Shown: positions 1-6,298 of the stretch, piece after piece
Numbering within the stretch: position 1 is the stretch's first letter
Layout: every line of letters starts with the position of its first letter
Assembly: GCA_039798005.1 (NCBI GenBank)
Contig: JBDKGV010000155.1
Location: 1-8,368, forward strand
Reading direction: 5' to 3'
DNA from: JBDKGV01 sp039798005
GTDB lineage: Bacteria; Fibrobacterota; Fibrobacteria; UBA5070
DNA: 8,368 bases
The notes under the pieces: model-generated
Database searches by the model: none
Told to the model about the DNA's origin: nothing
The model's input: only the letters and a program-made list of their open reading frames with translations
Translations under genes and position numbers: made by a program

Positions 1-713
1 GCAGCGGCCCGCTGGGGCATGCCTCCAGTGGCGGGAACGACTGCGATGCGACCACCTACTATGCGCGCTTTCGCAATGACGGCAAATGGGACTTTGAGAA
101 GGAATTGAAGCACCCGGGCAGTACGTACTGGTCGGGTTCGGGATTCAACACCCAGGATCCGCTCTGGCGCGGGGCTCGTCTGCCGCAGAATCGATGGATC
201 GGGATGAAGTACATCGTCCGGAACATCGACAATGATGCCCACGTGAAGCTCGAGCTCTACATCGACACGGTCTCCAACGGAACTCCCGTGAATGGTGGGA
301 TGTGGCAGAAGGTGGGGGCGGTGGTGGATTCCGGGACATGGAGTTCCGGGGACGTGTCTGGATGCGGATATGCCCAGAATGCCATCATCAATCCGGGGCA
401 CGGCACCTTCCTCCTGCGCACCGACGGTGATACGGCAGTGTACAAGATGGTCTCGATCCGGGAGATCGATCCGTCATTGACTGCGGGTACGGCCGCAATC
501 CGGCGCGACGCCTCGGGAAGTCTGACCTTGGAACGTAGGGGTGGGAATCTCCTGGTGCGCTTGGATGGCCGCATGGTCGAGCCGGAACGGATCCGCTGGA
601 GCGATGCGGGCGGCAGGACCTTCGACGTTCCCAGGCCGGGATTGGCCGTGCTCTCGGTCAGGACCACCTTGGGCATGCTGTCCCGCGTCGTGTGGATTCC
701 CTTGCAGATGTGA
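1..713 (+). CDS. C-terminal part of a secreted, probably carbohydrate-active or carbohydrate-binding protein (5' truncated by window)
   Basis: The reading frame is open from base 3 to the TGA at 711-713, giving 236 visible residues, so the gene begins before the window; the TTG at 105 is internal and not a likely start. Visible residues 1 to about 155 are rich in aromatic and beta-strand-like segments (YYARFRNDGKWDFEKEL, WIGMKYIVRNID, HVKLELYIDT, HGTFLLRTDGDTAVYKMVSIREID). This resembles a concanavalin-like jelly-roll of polysaccharide-acting or sugar-binding proteins, but I cannot name the family. The last 75 or so residues form a separate beta-rich tail (SLTLERRGGNLLVRLDG, AGGRTF, ending VVWIPLQM), comparable to the tail of the GH5 enzyme in this window and likely a secretion or surface-sorting domain. 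The stop lies 14 bp from the stop of the convergent lipoprotein gene, leaving no room for a terminator. That this is a real gene end is well supported; its function is not. Confidence 0.75.
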   Translation, partial: SGPLGHASSGGNDCDATTYYARFRNDGKWDFEKELKHPGSTYWSGSGFNTQDPLWRGARLPQNRWIGMKYIVRNIDNDAHVKLELYIDTVSNGTPVNGGMWQKVGAVVDSGTWSSGDVSGCGYAQNAIINPGHGTFLLRTDGDTAVYKMVSIREIDPSLTAGTAAIRRDASGSLTLERRGGNLLVRLDGRMVEPERIRWSDAGGRTFDVPRPGLAVLSVRTTLGMLSRVVWIPLQM

Positions 714-727
714 CGGAATCTGTCAAA

Positions 728-1882
728 TCAAGGCCAGCCGTGGAGCCGGATCTCATCCATCCAAAGCGTGGTTTGGGCATTGTCGAGATAGGTGAATTCG
801 ATGCGTTCGAGCCTGGTCAGGACTTGGGACGGACTGGTCGCGTTTCCCATGAGCATCATGTCCCGAACGATGACCTTGCGACGGGTCCACATGCTGTCGA
901 CGGTGAGATCGCCCTGCAACGAGCCTGTGGCACTGACCAGCCGCACGCGCAAGGTCCCGCTCCCTTTGAGCCAGAGTGACACGGAATCCAAGGGCGAGGC
1001 ATCGACTGGCACATCGTCAAGGCGGAATCCAACGGTCCCACGCTGCACGGAATCGTTTCCCAGGATGGGTCGAATCTGCAACCTCCACGCCTTCCTGCGT
1101 TCGGTGCCCGTGGCGATTCGCGTGGTGTCGATCCCGGCTTCCAAGTTGCCGCTTGGCGTCATGCGGGCCAGGTCTCCAGCGGGCGGGGTGACCACCCAGC
1201 GGGAAGCGGGGAACCAGGTGCGAAGCAGGGTTCCGGCCCCTTGGCCTTCGAAATCGTCCACCAGAAGGGTACCGGCTTGGCTTCGGACCGTATCAGGTCC
1301 CATCGCCTTGCCGCCTGCGACGAGAAGATTGCCCAAGACTCCGCCCACGGTTCCGGTGGTGCCATCTTGCCGTGCGCTTTCCACCAGCACGTGGCGACCG
1401 GGGGGCAGCGAGTCCAGTCGGAAATGCCCATCGGCATCGACATTTGCACGCAATGGCAAGTTGGCAAGGCCTACCCATACCGGCTTGGCTCCCGCTCCGC
1501 TCCAGATCCCATCCCAGCTGGTCAATGGCTCGGTGGTGATCGTGCCCAAGTCAGCGGGGATCAGGCTGGCTTCGCGTGTGAATGCCTGGTTTCGCGTACG
1601 GATTTCCACCGCCCAACGCATTCCTTCGGGGCGGGGGAGCTTGAAATTCCCCAAGCTGTCGGTGACGGTGCTGTCCAGCAACCGGAAGGAGCTGGCAGGG
1701 TAACCGAAGCTCGGAGGACTCCAGATTTTCACCGAGGCTTGCCCCAGGGCGCGACCTGCGGTATCGAGCACCCGTGCGGCCAAGGTCGGATTTCCACCTT
1801 CCACCGGAGCCTGCGCCTCCTGGATCATGGAGGAACAGCCGCCAAGGACCAGGAGGGACGCCAAGGACGTGCGCGAGATCAT
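728..1882 (-). CDS. Lipoprotein with carboxypeptidase-regulatory-like repeats and a C-terminal CBM11/CIA30-like domain
   Basis: The 384-residue product starts with a short lipoprotein signal peptide (MISRTSLASLLVLGGC); Cys16 in L-G-G-C is the predicted lipidated residue, followed by Ser-Ser, which under the E. coli +2 rule fits outer-membrane sorting. Residues about 33-95 and 142-169 each look like a small beta-sandwich of the carboxypeptidase regulatory-like type (for example DSTVTDSLGNFKLPRPEG and ANVDADGHFRLDSLPPGRHVLVES). Residues about 205-384 resemble a galactose-binding beta-sandwich of the CBM11/CIA30 type: it opens with LLVDDFEG, contains DSVSLWLKGSGTLRVRLVS and closes with TTLWMDEIRLHG. 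No catalytic residues are recognisable, so a binding or structural surface role is inferred. Its ATG overlaps the stop of the upstream regulator gene as ATGA, indicating translational coupling and a two-gene operon. The function beyond surface lipoprotein is unknown. Confidence 0.85.
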   Translation of the reverse strand: MISRTSLASLLVLGGCSSMIQEAQAPVEGGNPTLAARVLDTAGRALGQASVKIWSPPSFGYPASSFRLLDSTVTDSLGNFKLPRPEGMRWAVEIRTRNQAFTREASLIPADLGTITTEPLTSWDGIWSGAGAKPVWVGLANLPLRANVDADGHFRLDSLPPGRHVLVESARQDGTTGTVGGVLGNLLVAGGKAMGPDTVRSQAGTLLVDDFEGQGAGTLLRTWFPASRWVVTPPAGDLARMTPSGNLEAGIDTTRIATGTERRKAWRLQIRPILGNDSVQRGTVGFRLDDVPVDASPLDSVSLWLKGSGTLRVRLVSATGSLQGDLTVDSMWTRRKVIVRDMMLMGNATSPSQVLTRLERIEFTYLDNAQTTLWMDEIRLHGWP

Positions 1883-2718
1883 CCCGCTTGCTCCATACGA
1901 CGGGTGACGGGAAGCACATGAAAATTGAGTTGGTAGATCCGCTCGGGTTCATTTTCCTCAAGCGCGATCGATACGAGCTTGCGGCGCAGGTGGGCGATTT
2001 CCGTCTTGATCCGGCGGAATCCATCGGGCGAAAGCCCCAAGGTCAGGACGGACAGGTCGCGTTCCTGCGCCGGGGTTTTCGCCAAGGCGCGTCGCGCCAT
2101 GGCCATGGTCCTTCGATGGAAGGCCGCGAGATCCTCGGAACGCACTTCTTGGCCCGAGGTCACGGCGGAGTCCAGAACCCGAAGGCGTCCCCTCCCGTCG
2201 CGTTCCACCAGACCCAAGCGTTCCAGATCCAGAAAGGCTTGGGCAACCTTCGCCGGGGAAAGCGGCGGGTCGAACCGTTCGCCAAGTTTTGCATGGTCAC
2301 CGTCGAAGTCCACGAAGGTCAGGAGCTCGTACAGAAAGACCAGTTCGGGCCGGGAAAACAGGCTCAGGTGACGGGGCTCCAGGATGCGGATGCGGATGCT
2401 TTGCAATTGTGACATCCGTTCGAACCACTGGGCCTTTTCGTCCGCATCGCGGCCCTGTCCGTACTGGACCATGGCTTCGAAGTAGAGGGTGTCGGGCTCG
2501 GGGAGTTCGAGGATCTCGGCCAAGCGGCGGATCTGGGTGGGGCTCAGATTCTTTCGGCCTGCGATCACATTGGAGAGAAAACCGCTGGAAGAGACGCCCA
2601 ACCGTGCCAAGACCGTCTTCTGCTGAAGCGACGGGTTCTGCTGCTTGCGCCCGTGGACGAAGACGTCACGAAGCCACAGGCGGTAGTTGGCGTAGTCGTG
2701 CAGATCTGGCAGTTCCAT
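1879..2718 (-). CDS. TIGR02147/DUF4423-family putative DNA-binding regulator
   Basis: The 279-residue product has the features of the TIGR02147 family (also covered by DUF4423), a paralogous family first recognised in Fibrobacter succinogenes. Residues 4-20 (PDLHDYANYRLWLRDVF) are the typical opening of this family. Residues about 31-70 look like a helix-turn-helix (TVLARLGVSSSGFLSNVIAGRKNLSPTQIRRLAEILEL). Residues 153-183 (LSPAKVAQAFLDLERLGLVERDGRGRLRVLD) look like a winged-helix segment. No signal peptide or membrane segment is present, so the protein is cytosolic. The ATG at 2718 is preceded by GGGGA three bases upstream, a rather tight Shine-Dalgarno. The last codon and stop overlap the start of a lipoprotein gene, a pairing that suggests the regulator controls, or is co-expressed with, that surface protein. 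A transcription-regulator role is inferred from the fold; target sites are unknown, although the inverted repeats in its own upstream spacer are candidates. Confidence 0.88.
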   Translation of the reverse strand: MELPDLHDYANYRLWLRDVFVHGRKQQNPSLQQKTVLARLGVSSSGFLSNVIAGRKNLSPTQIRRLAEILELPEPDTLYFEAMVQYGQGRDADEKAQWFERMSQLQSIRIRILEPRHLSLFSRPELVFLYELLTFVDFDGDHAKLGERFDPPLSPAKVAQAFLDLERLGLVERDGRGRLRVLDSAVTSGQEVRSEDLAAFHRRTMAMARRALAKTPAQERDLSVLTLGLSPDGFRRIKTEIAHLRRKLVSIALEENEPERIYQLNFHVLPVTRRMEQAG

Positions 2719-2749
2719 GAGTCCCCGAATGTTGTTCCCGACAAATCAA

Positions 2750-2767
2750 CTCGCAGCGAGCTGCGAG
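2750..2767. repeat. Palindrome (7-bp arms) upstream of the TIGR02147-type gene
   Basis: CTCGCAG at 2750-2756 and CTGCGAG at 2761-2767 are perfect inverted arms around CGAG. It lies about 32-49 bases before the regulator's ATG, a position suitable for an operator or a 5'-leader hairpin. A similar palindrome occurs at 4938-4954 in the next spacer. Confidence 0.7.
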
Positions 2768-2786
2768 GTATCCTCTGGCCAGCTAT

Positions 2787-2832
2787 CTCGGGTCTGAGAT
2801 CACCAGGCAAGCTCCAGGGTATCAGACCCGAG
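2787..2832. repeat. 11-bp perfect inverted repeat with 24-nt loop
   Basis: CTCGGGTCTGA at 2787-2797 is matched by TCAGACCCGAG at 2822-2832. The arms are identical to the core of the 19-bp sequence that also occurs at 4915-4933. It lies between the GH5 terminator and the start of the regulator gene and could be a cruciform-type operator or part of a dispersed palindromic element. Confidence 0.75.
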
Positions 2833-2840
2833 GAGAATGA
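2822..2840 (+). repeat. Copy A of a 19-bp inverted repeat flanking the GH5 gene
   Basis: The 19 bases TCAGACCCGAGGAGAATGA are identical to the reverse complement of 4915-4933. This copy sits within a second hairpin: GGTATCA at 2818-2824 pairs with TGATACC at 2838-2844, leaving the conserved 13-base centre as the loop. Confidence 0.85.
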
Positions 2841-2860
2841 TACCATCCAGGGATTCATGG

Positions 2861-2904
2861 AAAAACGAAAACCGACCTTCCCGAAAGGAAGTGGGTTCGG
2901 TCGG
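2861..2904 (-). terminator. Rho-independent terminator of the GH5 gene
   Basis: On the minus strand, just after the TAG of the GH5 gene, CCGAC (2904-2900) and, after an 8-base bulge, CTTCC (2891-2887) pair with GGAAG (2881-2877) and GTCGG (2876-2872) around a 5-base loop. The stem is followed directly by the T-rich run TTTTCGTTTTT (2871-2861). The position, stem and T tract all agree with an intrinsic terminator for leftward transcription. Confidence 0.8.
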
Positions 2905-2906
2905 CT

Positions 2907-4835
2907 CTAGGGCACCAGAAGGACTTGGCTGCGACCTTGGAAGGTGGCGTAGAAAGCGCCCTTGGGCAGGTTGGCAAGGACACCTGATGTGACGCCTGCA
3001 GGCACTTTGATCGCAGCGACCTCGCGGCCGTCAATGGCATGGATCGCAAGCACGGTCTCCTGGTCCTGGGACTGGGCCAGTTCCCAGGCGAGTCCGGCGC
3101 CGGTGCGGCGAAGGGCCATCTGGCCATGTTGGACCGGAGCCGTGGTGCGCGCAATGGTCGTCGGAACGCTGAAGGGGTAGATGACCGAAAGGGAAGTGAC
3201 CTTGGCGGCTTCGTTCGCGTTGTAGGCATCGGCTCCGAAGGCGGGCTTTCCGTTGTCGAAGCTGTAGAGAAGCGTGTTGTCAAGCTTAACGCTGTCCAGC
3301 CAGATCTTGCCGTGGAAGCTGTTGTCGGTGCCGATCTGAAGGATGAGCGAATGGACCGATTTCAGGTCGGCCAGGGTGGCCGGGTCAGCGTAGTAGTGGA
3401 TCTTGGCAAGGTCGGCGGAGCAGGTGCTCCAGGTGCTGTCGGCACCGGGTGCGCAATAGGTGTCTGAAACATCCCATTCCCACGCGTCCTTGGTCTTGAG
3501 CACCCAATGCATCTTGAACGCTCCCTTGGCCGACTTGGGCACCAGAACTTTGACGGAAATTGTCTTGAAGCCCGAGAAGTCCATGGTGCTGTCCTTCTTC
3601 AGCGCGCTCCACACCGAGCTCGTGTCGTTGTCGTAGCCGATCTCCAGGATCCCGTTGCCGGTGCGCTTGACGCGGTTCACGTCCTTGATCTTGATGGCTG
3701 CGGTGTTGGCGCGATAAAGCGAGGCGAGAAACGGTGCGGACGTATTGAAGTCACCCAGCCAGGAATCGTAGGTGTCGCCGAAGTAGCACCAGGAGAGTCC
3801 GCCGGCGTATCCGTTGTTGTAGAGGTTTGAGAAGAGGGTGTCGATCTTCTCCTCGTCGTAGATGGGGTGATACCCTTTGGGCATGTTGGCATTGGCAAGA
3901 CTCCAGCTGCCGGCGGGGAACTCACCGATCACCAGCGGCTTGTCGAGGTTCCAGGCGCTGGACTTCTTGCGAAACGGGGAATATTTGGCGCCGTTCCAAG
4001 GGTAGTAGTGGGCCATGTAGAAGTCCAAGGTCCCGTCGGCATCGCCACCGATGGCCTTGAGCGAGGCGTCGCTGTACCAGTTGACGCTGCCGTCCGCGGC
4101 GATGTCGGTGGTGGTGGCCATGGTCTGGGCCCCGTTGGAAACCAGCACTTCGGGCACGGCGCGGTGGATTGCGCCAGCCACGCGATTGACCACCGTGAGC
4201 ATCTGGTTCTTGGTGATGCGCTCGGCGGTCCAGCCGATGCCTTCGATCATGCCTTCGGGCTCGTTGAAGATCTCCCAGGCAAGCAGGGCGGAATCCACTC
4301 CGATGGCCTTGACCAGTGGGGTCACGGCATTGTCCACATAGGCCTTGATGCCTGCGTCTGTGGTCAGGAGCTTCTTGTTGTTGGCGTAGACGACGCCGTT
4401 CTGGGTGCTTTCCGTGAAGTTGTGGCTCATCAAAACCGGCAGGAGCAGGACGCCGTTCTCGGCGCAGATCTTGAGCATGGATTTCACGTTGGCGATGGTC
4501 TGGGTGCCCAGACCCTTGACGAGTCCGGTGTTGGCATCGTACACGGGGTCGTGCGCCCCGTTGGTGGAAAGCCAGACGCGCATGGTGTTGGATCCGGAAT
4601 CGCGAGCATCCTGGATCGCGATGCGAAACGAGCTCGTGTCAAGCGGCGAGCTGCCGACGTCCGCGGAATAACTGATCCATGCCAGGTTCATGCCCGAGAC
4701 GTAGACCTGCCTGCCGCTGGGAAGCGTGACACGGTTCTTCACCGGCTGGGAACGCACGGCGGCATCGGTGGTGAGGGAGAGCGCGGCACCCAGCAGGCAT
4801 CCCAGCGCGATTCGGAAAGTTGGTGTGGTTCTCAT
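2907..4835 (-). CDS. Secreted GH5-type endo-beta-glycanase (mannanase/cellulase-like) with CBM11-like domain and C-terminal sorting-type tail
   Basis: The 642-residue product begins with a signal peptide (MRTTPTFRIALGCLLGAALSLTTDA, cleavage near residue 25), which supports the ATG at 4835. Residues about 35-375 are a clan-A (beta/alpha)8 glycoside hydrolase most like family 5: SGMNLAWISY near the start, MRVWLS with Arg86, WEIFNEPEG with Glu192 as probable acid/base, HYYPW around His276, VIGEFPAG with Glu305 as probable nucleophile, and GGLSWCYFGD with Trp349. The enzyme should cleave internal beta-1,4 bonds of mannan or a related plant polysaccharide outside the cell; substrate cannot be decided from motifs. 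Residues about 378-527 look like a CBM11/CIA30-type beta-sandwich ending in GKIWLDSVKLDN. Residues about 570-642 are a beta-rich tail ending QVLLVP, of the type used for sorting of secreted proteins in this group. A terminator follows the stop. No clear Shine-Dalgarno precedes the start. The gene appears to be a single unit. Confidence 0.88.
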   Translation of the reverse strand: MRTTPTFRIALGCLLGAALSLTTDAAVRSQPVKNRVTLPSGRQVYVSGMNLAWISYSADVGSSPLDTSSFRIAIQDARDSGSNTMRVWLSTNGAHDPVYDANTGLVKGLGTQTIANVKSMLKICAENGVLLLPVLMSHNFTESTQNGVVYANNKKLLTTDAGIKAYVDNAVTPLVKAIGVDSALLAWEIFNEPEGMIEGIGWTAERITKNQMLTVVNRVAGAIHRAVPEVLVSNGAQTMATTTDIAADGSVNWYSDASLKAIGGDADGTLDFYMAHYYPWNGAKYSPFRKKSSAWNLDKPLVIGEFPAGSWSLANANMPKGYHPIYDEEKIDTLFSNLYNNGYAGGLSWCYFGDTYDSWLGDFNTSAPFLASLYRANTAAIKIKDVNRVKRTGNGILEIGYDNDTSSVWSALKKDSTMDFSGFKTISVKVLVPKSAKGAFKMHWVLKTKDAWEWDVSDTYCAPGADSTWSTCSADLAKIHYYADPATLADLKSVHSLILQIGTDNSFHGKIWLDSVKLDNTLLYSFDNGKPAFGADAYNANEAAKVTSLSVIYPFSVPTTIARTTAPVQHGQMALRRTGAGLAWELAQSQDQETVLAIHAIDGREVAAIKVPAGVTSGVLANLPKGAFYATFQGRSQVLLVP

Positions 4836-4870
4836 GGCGAGAATCTATGGCCGGATTTTTGAGGGAGCAT

Positions 4871-4885
4871 CTTCCCGACGGGAAG
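4871..4885. repeat. 7-1-7 perfect palindrome in the GH5 upstream region
   Basis: CTTCCCG-A-CGGGAAG is perfectly palindromic around its central base. It lies 36-50 bases upstream of the GH5 start codon, overlapping where a promoter -35 region would be, so it may be an operator. It resembles the inner stem of the GH5 terminator (CTTCCCGAAAGGAAG at 2877-2891). The adjoining bases 4884-4898 form another short inverted repeat (AGGTGA-ATA-TCACCT). Confidence 0.7.
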
Positions 4886-4914
4886 GTGAATATCACCTCG
4901 GGTCGAGTCGAGCT

Positions 4915-4933
4915 TCATTCTCCTCGGGTCTGA
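4915..4933 (-). repeat. Copy B of the 19-bp inverted repeat flanking the GH5 gene
   Basis: The plus strand reads TCATTCTCCTCGGGTCTGA, the exact reverse complement of 2822-2840. A nonamer CCTCGGGTC from its centre recurs 26 bases earlier at 4896-4904. Flanking TTCA (4914-4917) and TGAA (4932-4935) can pair, again placing the conserved centre in a loop. Confidence 0.85.
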
Positions 4934-4937
4934 ACCC

Positions 4938-4954
4938 TCGCAGCACTGCTGCGA
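4938..4954. repeat. 8-1-8 perfect palindrome downstream of the J-protein gene
   Basis: TCGCAGCA-C-TGCTGCGA is perfectly palindromic and begins seven bases after the stop of the J-domain gene in the leftward direction. It is not followed by a T run, so it is not a classical intrinsic terminator. It resembles the palindrome at 2750-2767. Confidence 0.7.
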
Positions 4955-4960
4955 TGCGAT

Positions 4961-6298
4961 TCACTCGCGGCAGGGTGGCATTTTTTCGCAGTGGGGTTCT
5001 TCCGGGCAGACCGCAAGAGCAGGGGCGATGCGGGCCAGCCGACCGTTCCGGATTTCCCAAGCTCGCGCGGGAATGAGGTTGCATACGGTTCGCGTGTCGA
5101 ACAGGCCGATGACTTCGCGATGGGTTCCGATCACGGTGCAAAGTCGAACCGATTCGCACGGGTCACGGGATGTCCGGATTCCGTTCACCTTCACTCCACC
5201 CAGGATGAGGTCGAGTCGAAGCGCACCTTGCGCCAACTCGAAGCGAACCGCCTTCGTCGTTTGGCTCGGGCATTCCATCGGATCCTTCTCCGGATCGCCG
5301 CAGTAACCGCGCAGAAGTCCGCCGAAGCCGGCTGCCCAGTTCTTCATCCAGATCCTGGGCACTTCGATCCGTCGTGGTGCTTCGTGGAACGCATCGAACG
5401 GCACGACGCTGTCGATGGGGAATTGGACGAACGTGTCCTCGGGCGGATGATCCGGATCGAACCCATTCAGGCTGTCCGGTCGGGAATCGGCGGAGGAGGT
5501 CTGCGAAGGCAGGTCATACGTCCGGTCGCGGTCGAGAGAATTCAAGACAAGGGCGATCAGCAGCGCGGAAAGGATCCCGATATTCCAGAGATTCGACGGA
5601 CGGGGAGATCGCTTGCGCACAGGAGTGTGCTGATGGGGCTTGCCTGGCTGCGGGTCGATCGAGGCGACAGGGATGGGGACGACGTGTGCGGTCTCGGTGA
5701 CTGGGCGCCGGATCTGCGGCCCGGCTTGGCGAATCCGGTCCATCACGTCGTCGATGAATTCGGGATCGAACCGATCTCCCAACTCGATTTCCCGAGCCAG
5801 CCAGTCGAAGGTGTTCTCAAGCACAAGCCAAGCCTGCTTGGGGATCGTTTCAAGCTTGCCGGCTTCGCTTGCCGCTTGCAGATATCGCAGCAGGTAGTCG
5901 CCGAACTGGCGTTTGGTACGGATGTCCCAAAATTCCCGCCGCGAGAAGAAGGCCTTCCATGCGATCGGGTTGATCCGTTCGCTGCGATGCCAGAATTGCT
6001 GCCATTCCTCCTGCAACGGTTCGAGGTCGATCTGTGCCATGGCCGGTGCGGCCTGAGTTCCTTCCGGTCGGGATTGTGGTTCGGGGAGGTCCGGTTCCGC
6101 AAACACCACGTCAGGTGAGGGAAGAGCCTCCCTTGGCGAGGAGAGTTCCGCCAGCAGACGCTCGTAGGCTTCGCGCAGACGCCTGAATCCTTCGGGATTC
6201 TTGTCGGGATGGTTGACCCGCAAGGCCCGTGAATAGGCGCTTTTGAGTTCCCGCAGGTCCTTGGTCGGGGATATTCCCAGGATTTCCCAATCCATCAT
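4961..6298 (-). CDS. Membrane-anchored J-domain co-chaperone (DjlC-like partner of HscC)
   Basis: The chosen start is the ATG at 6298, giving 445 residues beginning MMDWEILGISP; it shares one base with the upstream Hsp70 stop (TGATG), and the J domain begins immediately. The ATG at 6293-6295 is an equally possible start, while an upstream in-frame start at 6361 would add 21 residues unlike a J domain. Residues 3-51 are a J domain with the essential HPD at 30-32 (RVNHPDKNPEGFRRLREAYERLLA), which stimulates Hsp70 ATPase. Residues about 92-190 form a helical segment rich in Trp and Phe. A single membrane helix lies at about 237-254 (WNIGILSALLIALVLN), preceded by basic RKRSPRP, so the N-terminal part should be cytosolic and the C-terminal part periplasmic. 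All eight cysteines (333, 343, 381, 387, 406, 431, 437, 443) lie after this helix, consistent with disulfides outside the cytoplasm. The role of the C-terminal domain is unknown. Confidence 0.87.
   Translation of the reverse strand: MMDWEILGISPTKDLRELKSAYSRALRVNHPDKNPEGFRRLREAYERLLAELSSPREALPSPDVVFAEPDLPEPQSRPEGTQAAPAMAQIDLEPLQEEWQQFWHRSERINPIAWKAFFSRREFWDIRTKRQFGDYLLRYLQAASEAGKLETIPKQAWLVLENTFDWLAREIELGDRFDPEFIDDVMDRIRQAGPQIRRPVTETAHVVPIPVASIDPQPGKPHQHTPVRKRSPRPSNLWNIGILSALLIALVLNSLDRDRTYDLPSQTSSADSRPDSLNGFDPDHPPEDTFVQFPIDSVVPFDAFHEAPRRIEVPRIWMKNWAAGFGGLLRGYCGDPEKDPMECPSQTTKAVRFELAQGALRLDLILGGVKVNGIRTSRDPCESVRLCTVIGTHREVIGLFDTRTVCNLIPARAWEIRNGRLARIAPALAVCPEEPHCEKMPPCRE

Noticed and set aside
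792..1921. Plus-strand open frames of 226-303 codons over the lipoprotein gene
   Set aside because: They are antisense to a lipoprotein with a signal peptide and domain patterns, and their translations are Arg/Ser/Pro-rich low-information sequence.
3867..4862. A 331-codon plus-strand open frame opposite the GH5 gene
   Set aside because: It is the antisense of a well-supported GH5 gene; the composition is Val/Gly/His rich and no motif is recognisable.
4938..4954. Intrinsic terminator for the chaperone operon
   Set aside because: The palindrome is followed by GGGTTCAG rather than a T run in the leftward direction, so it is listed as a repeat instead.
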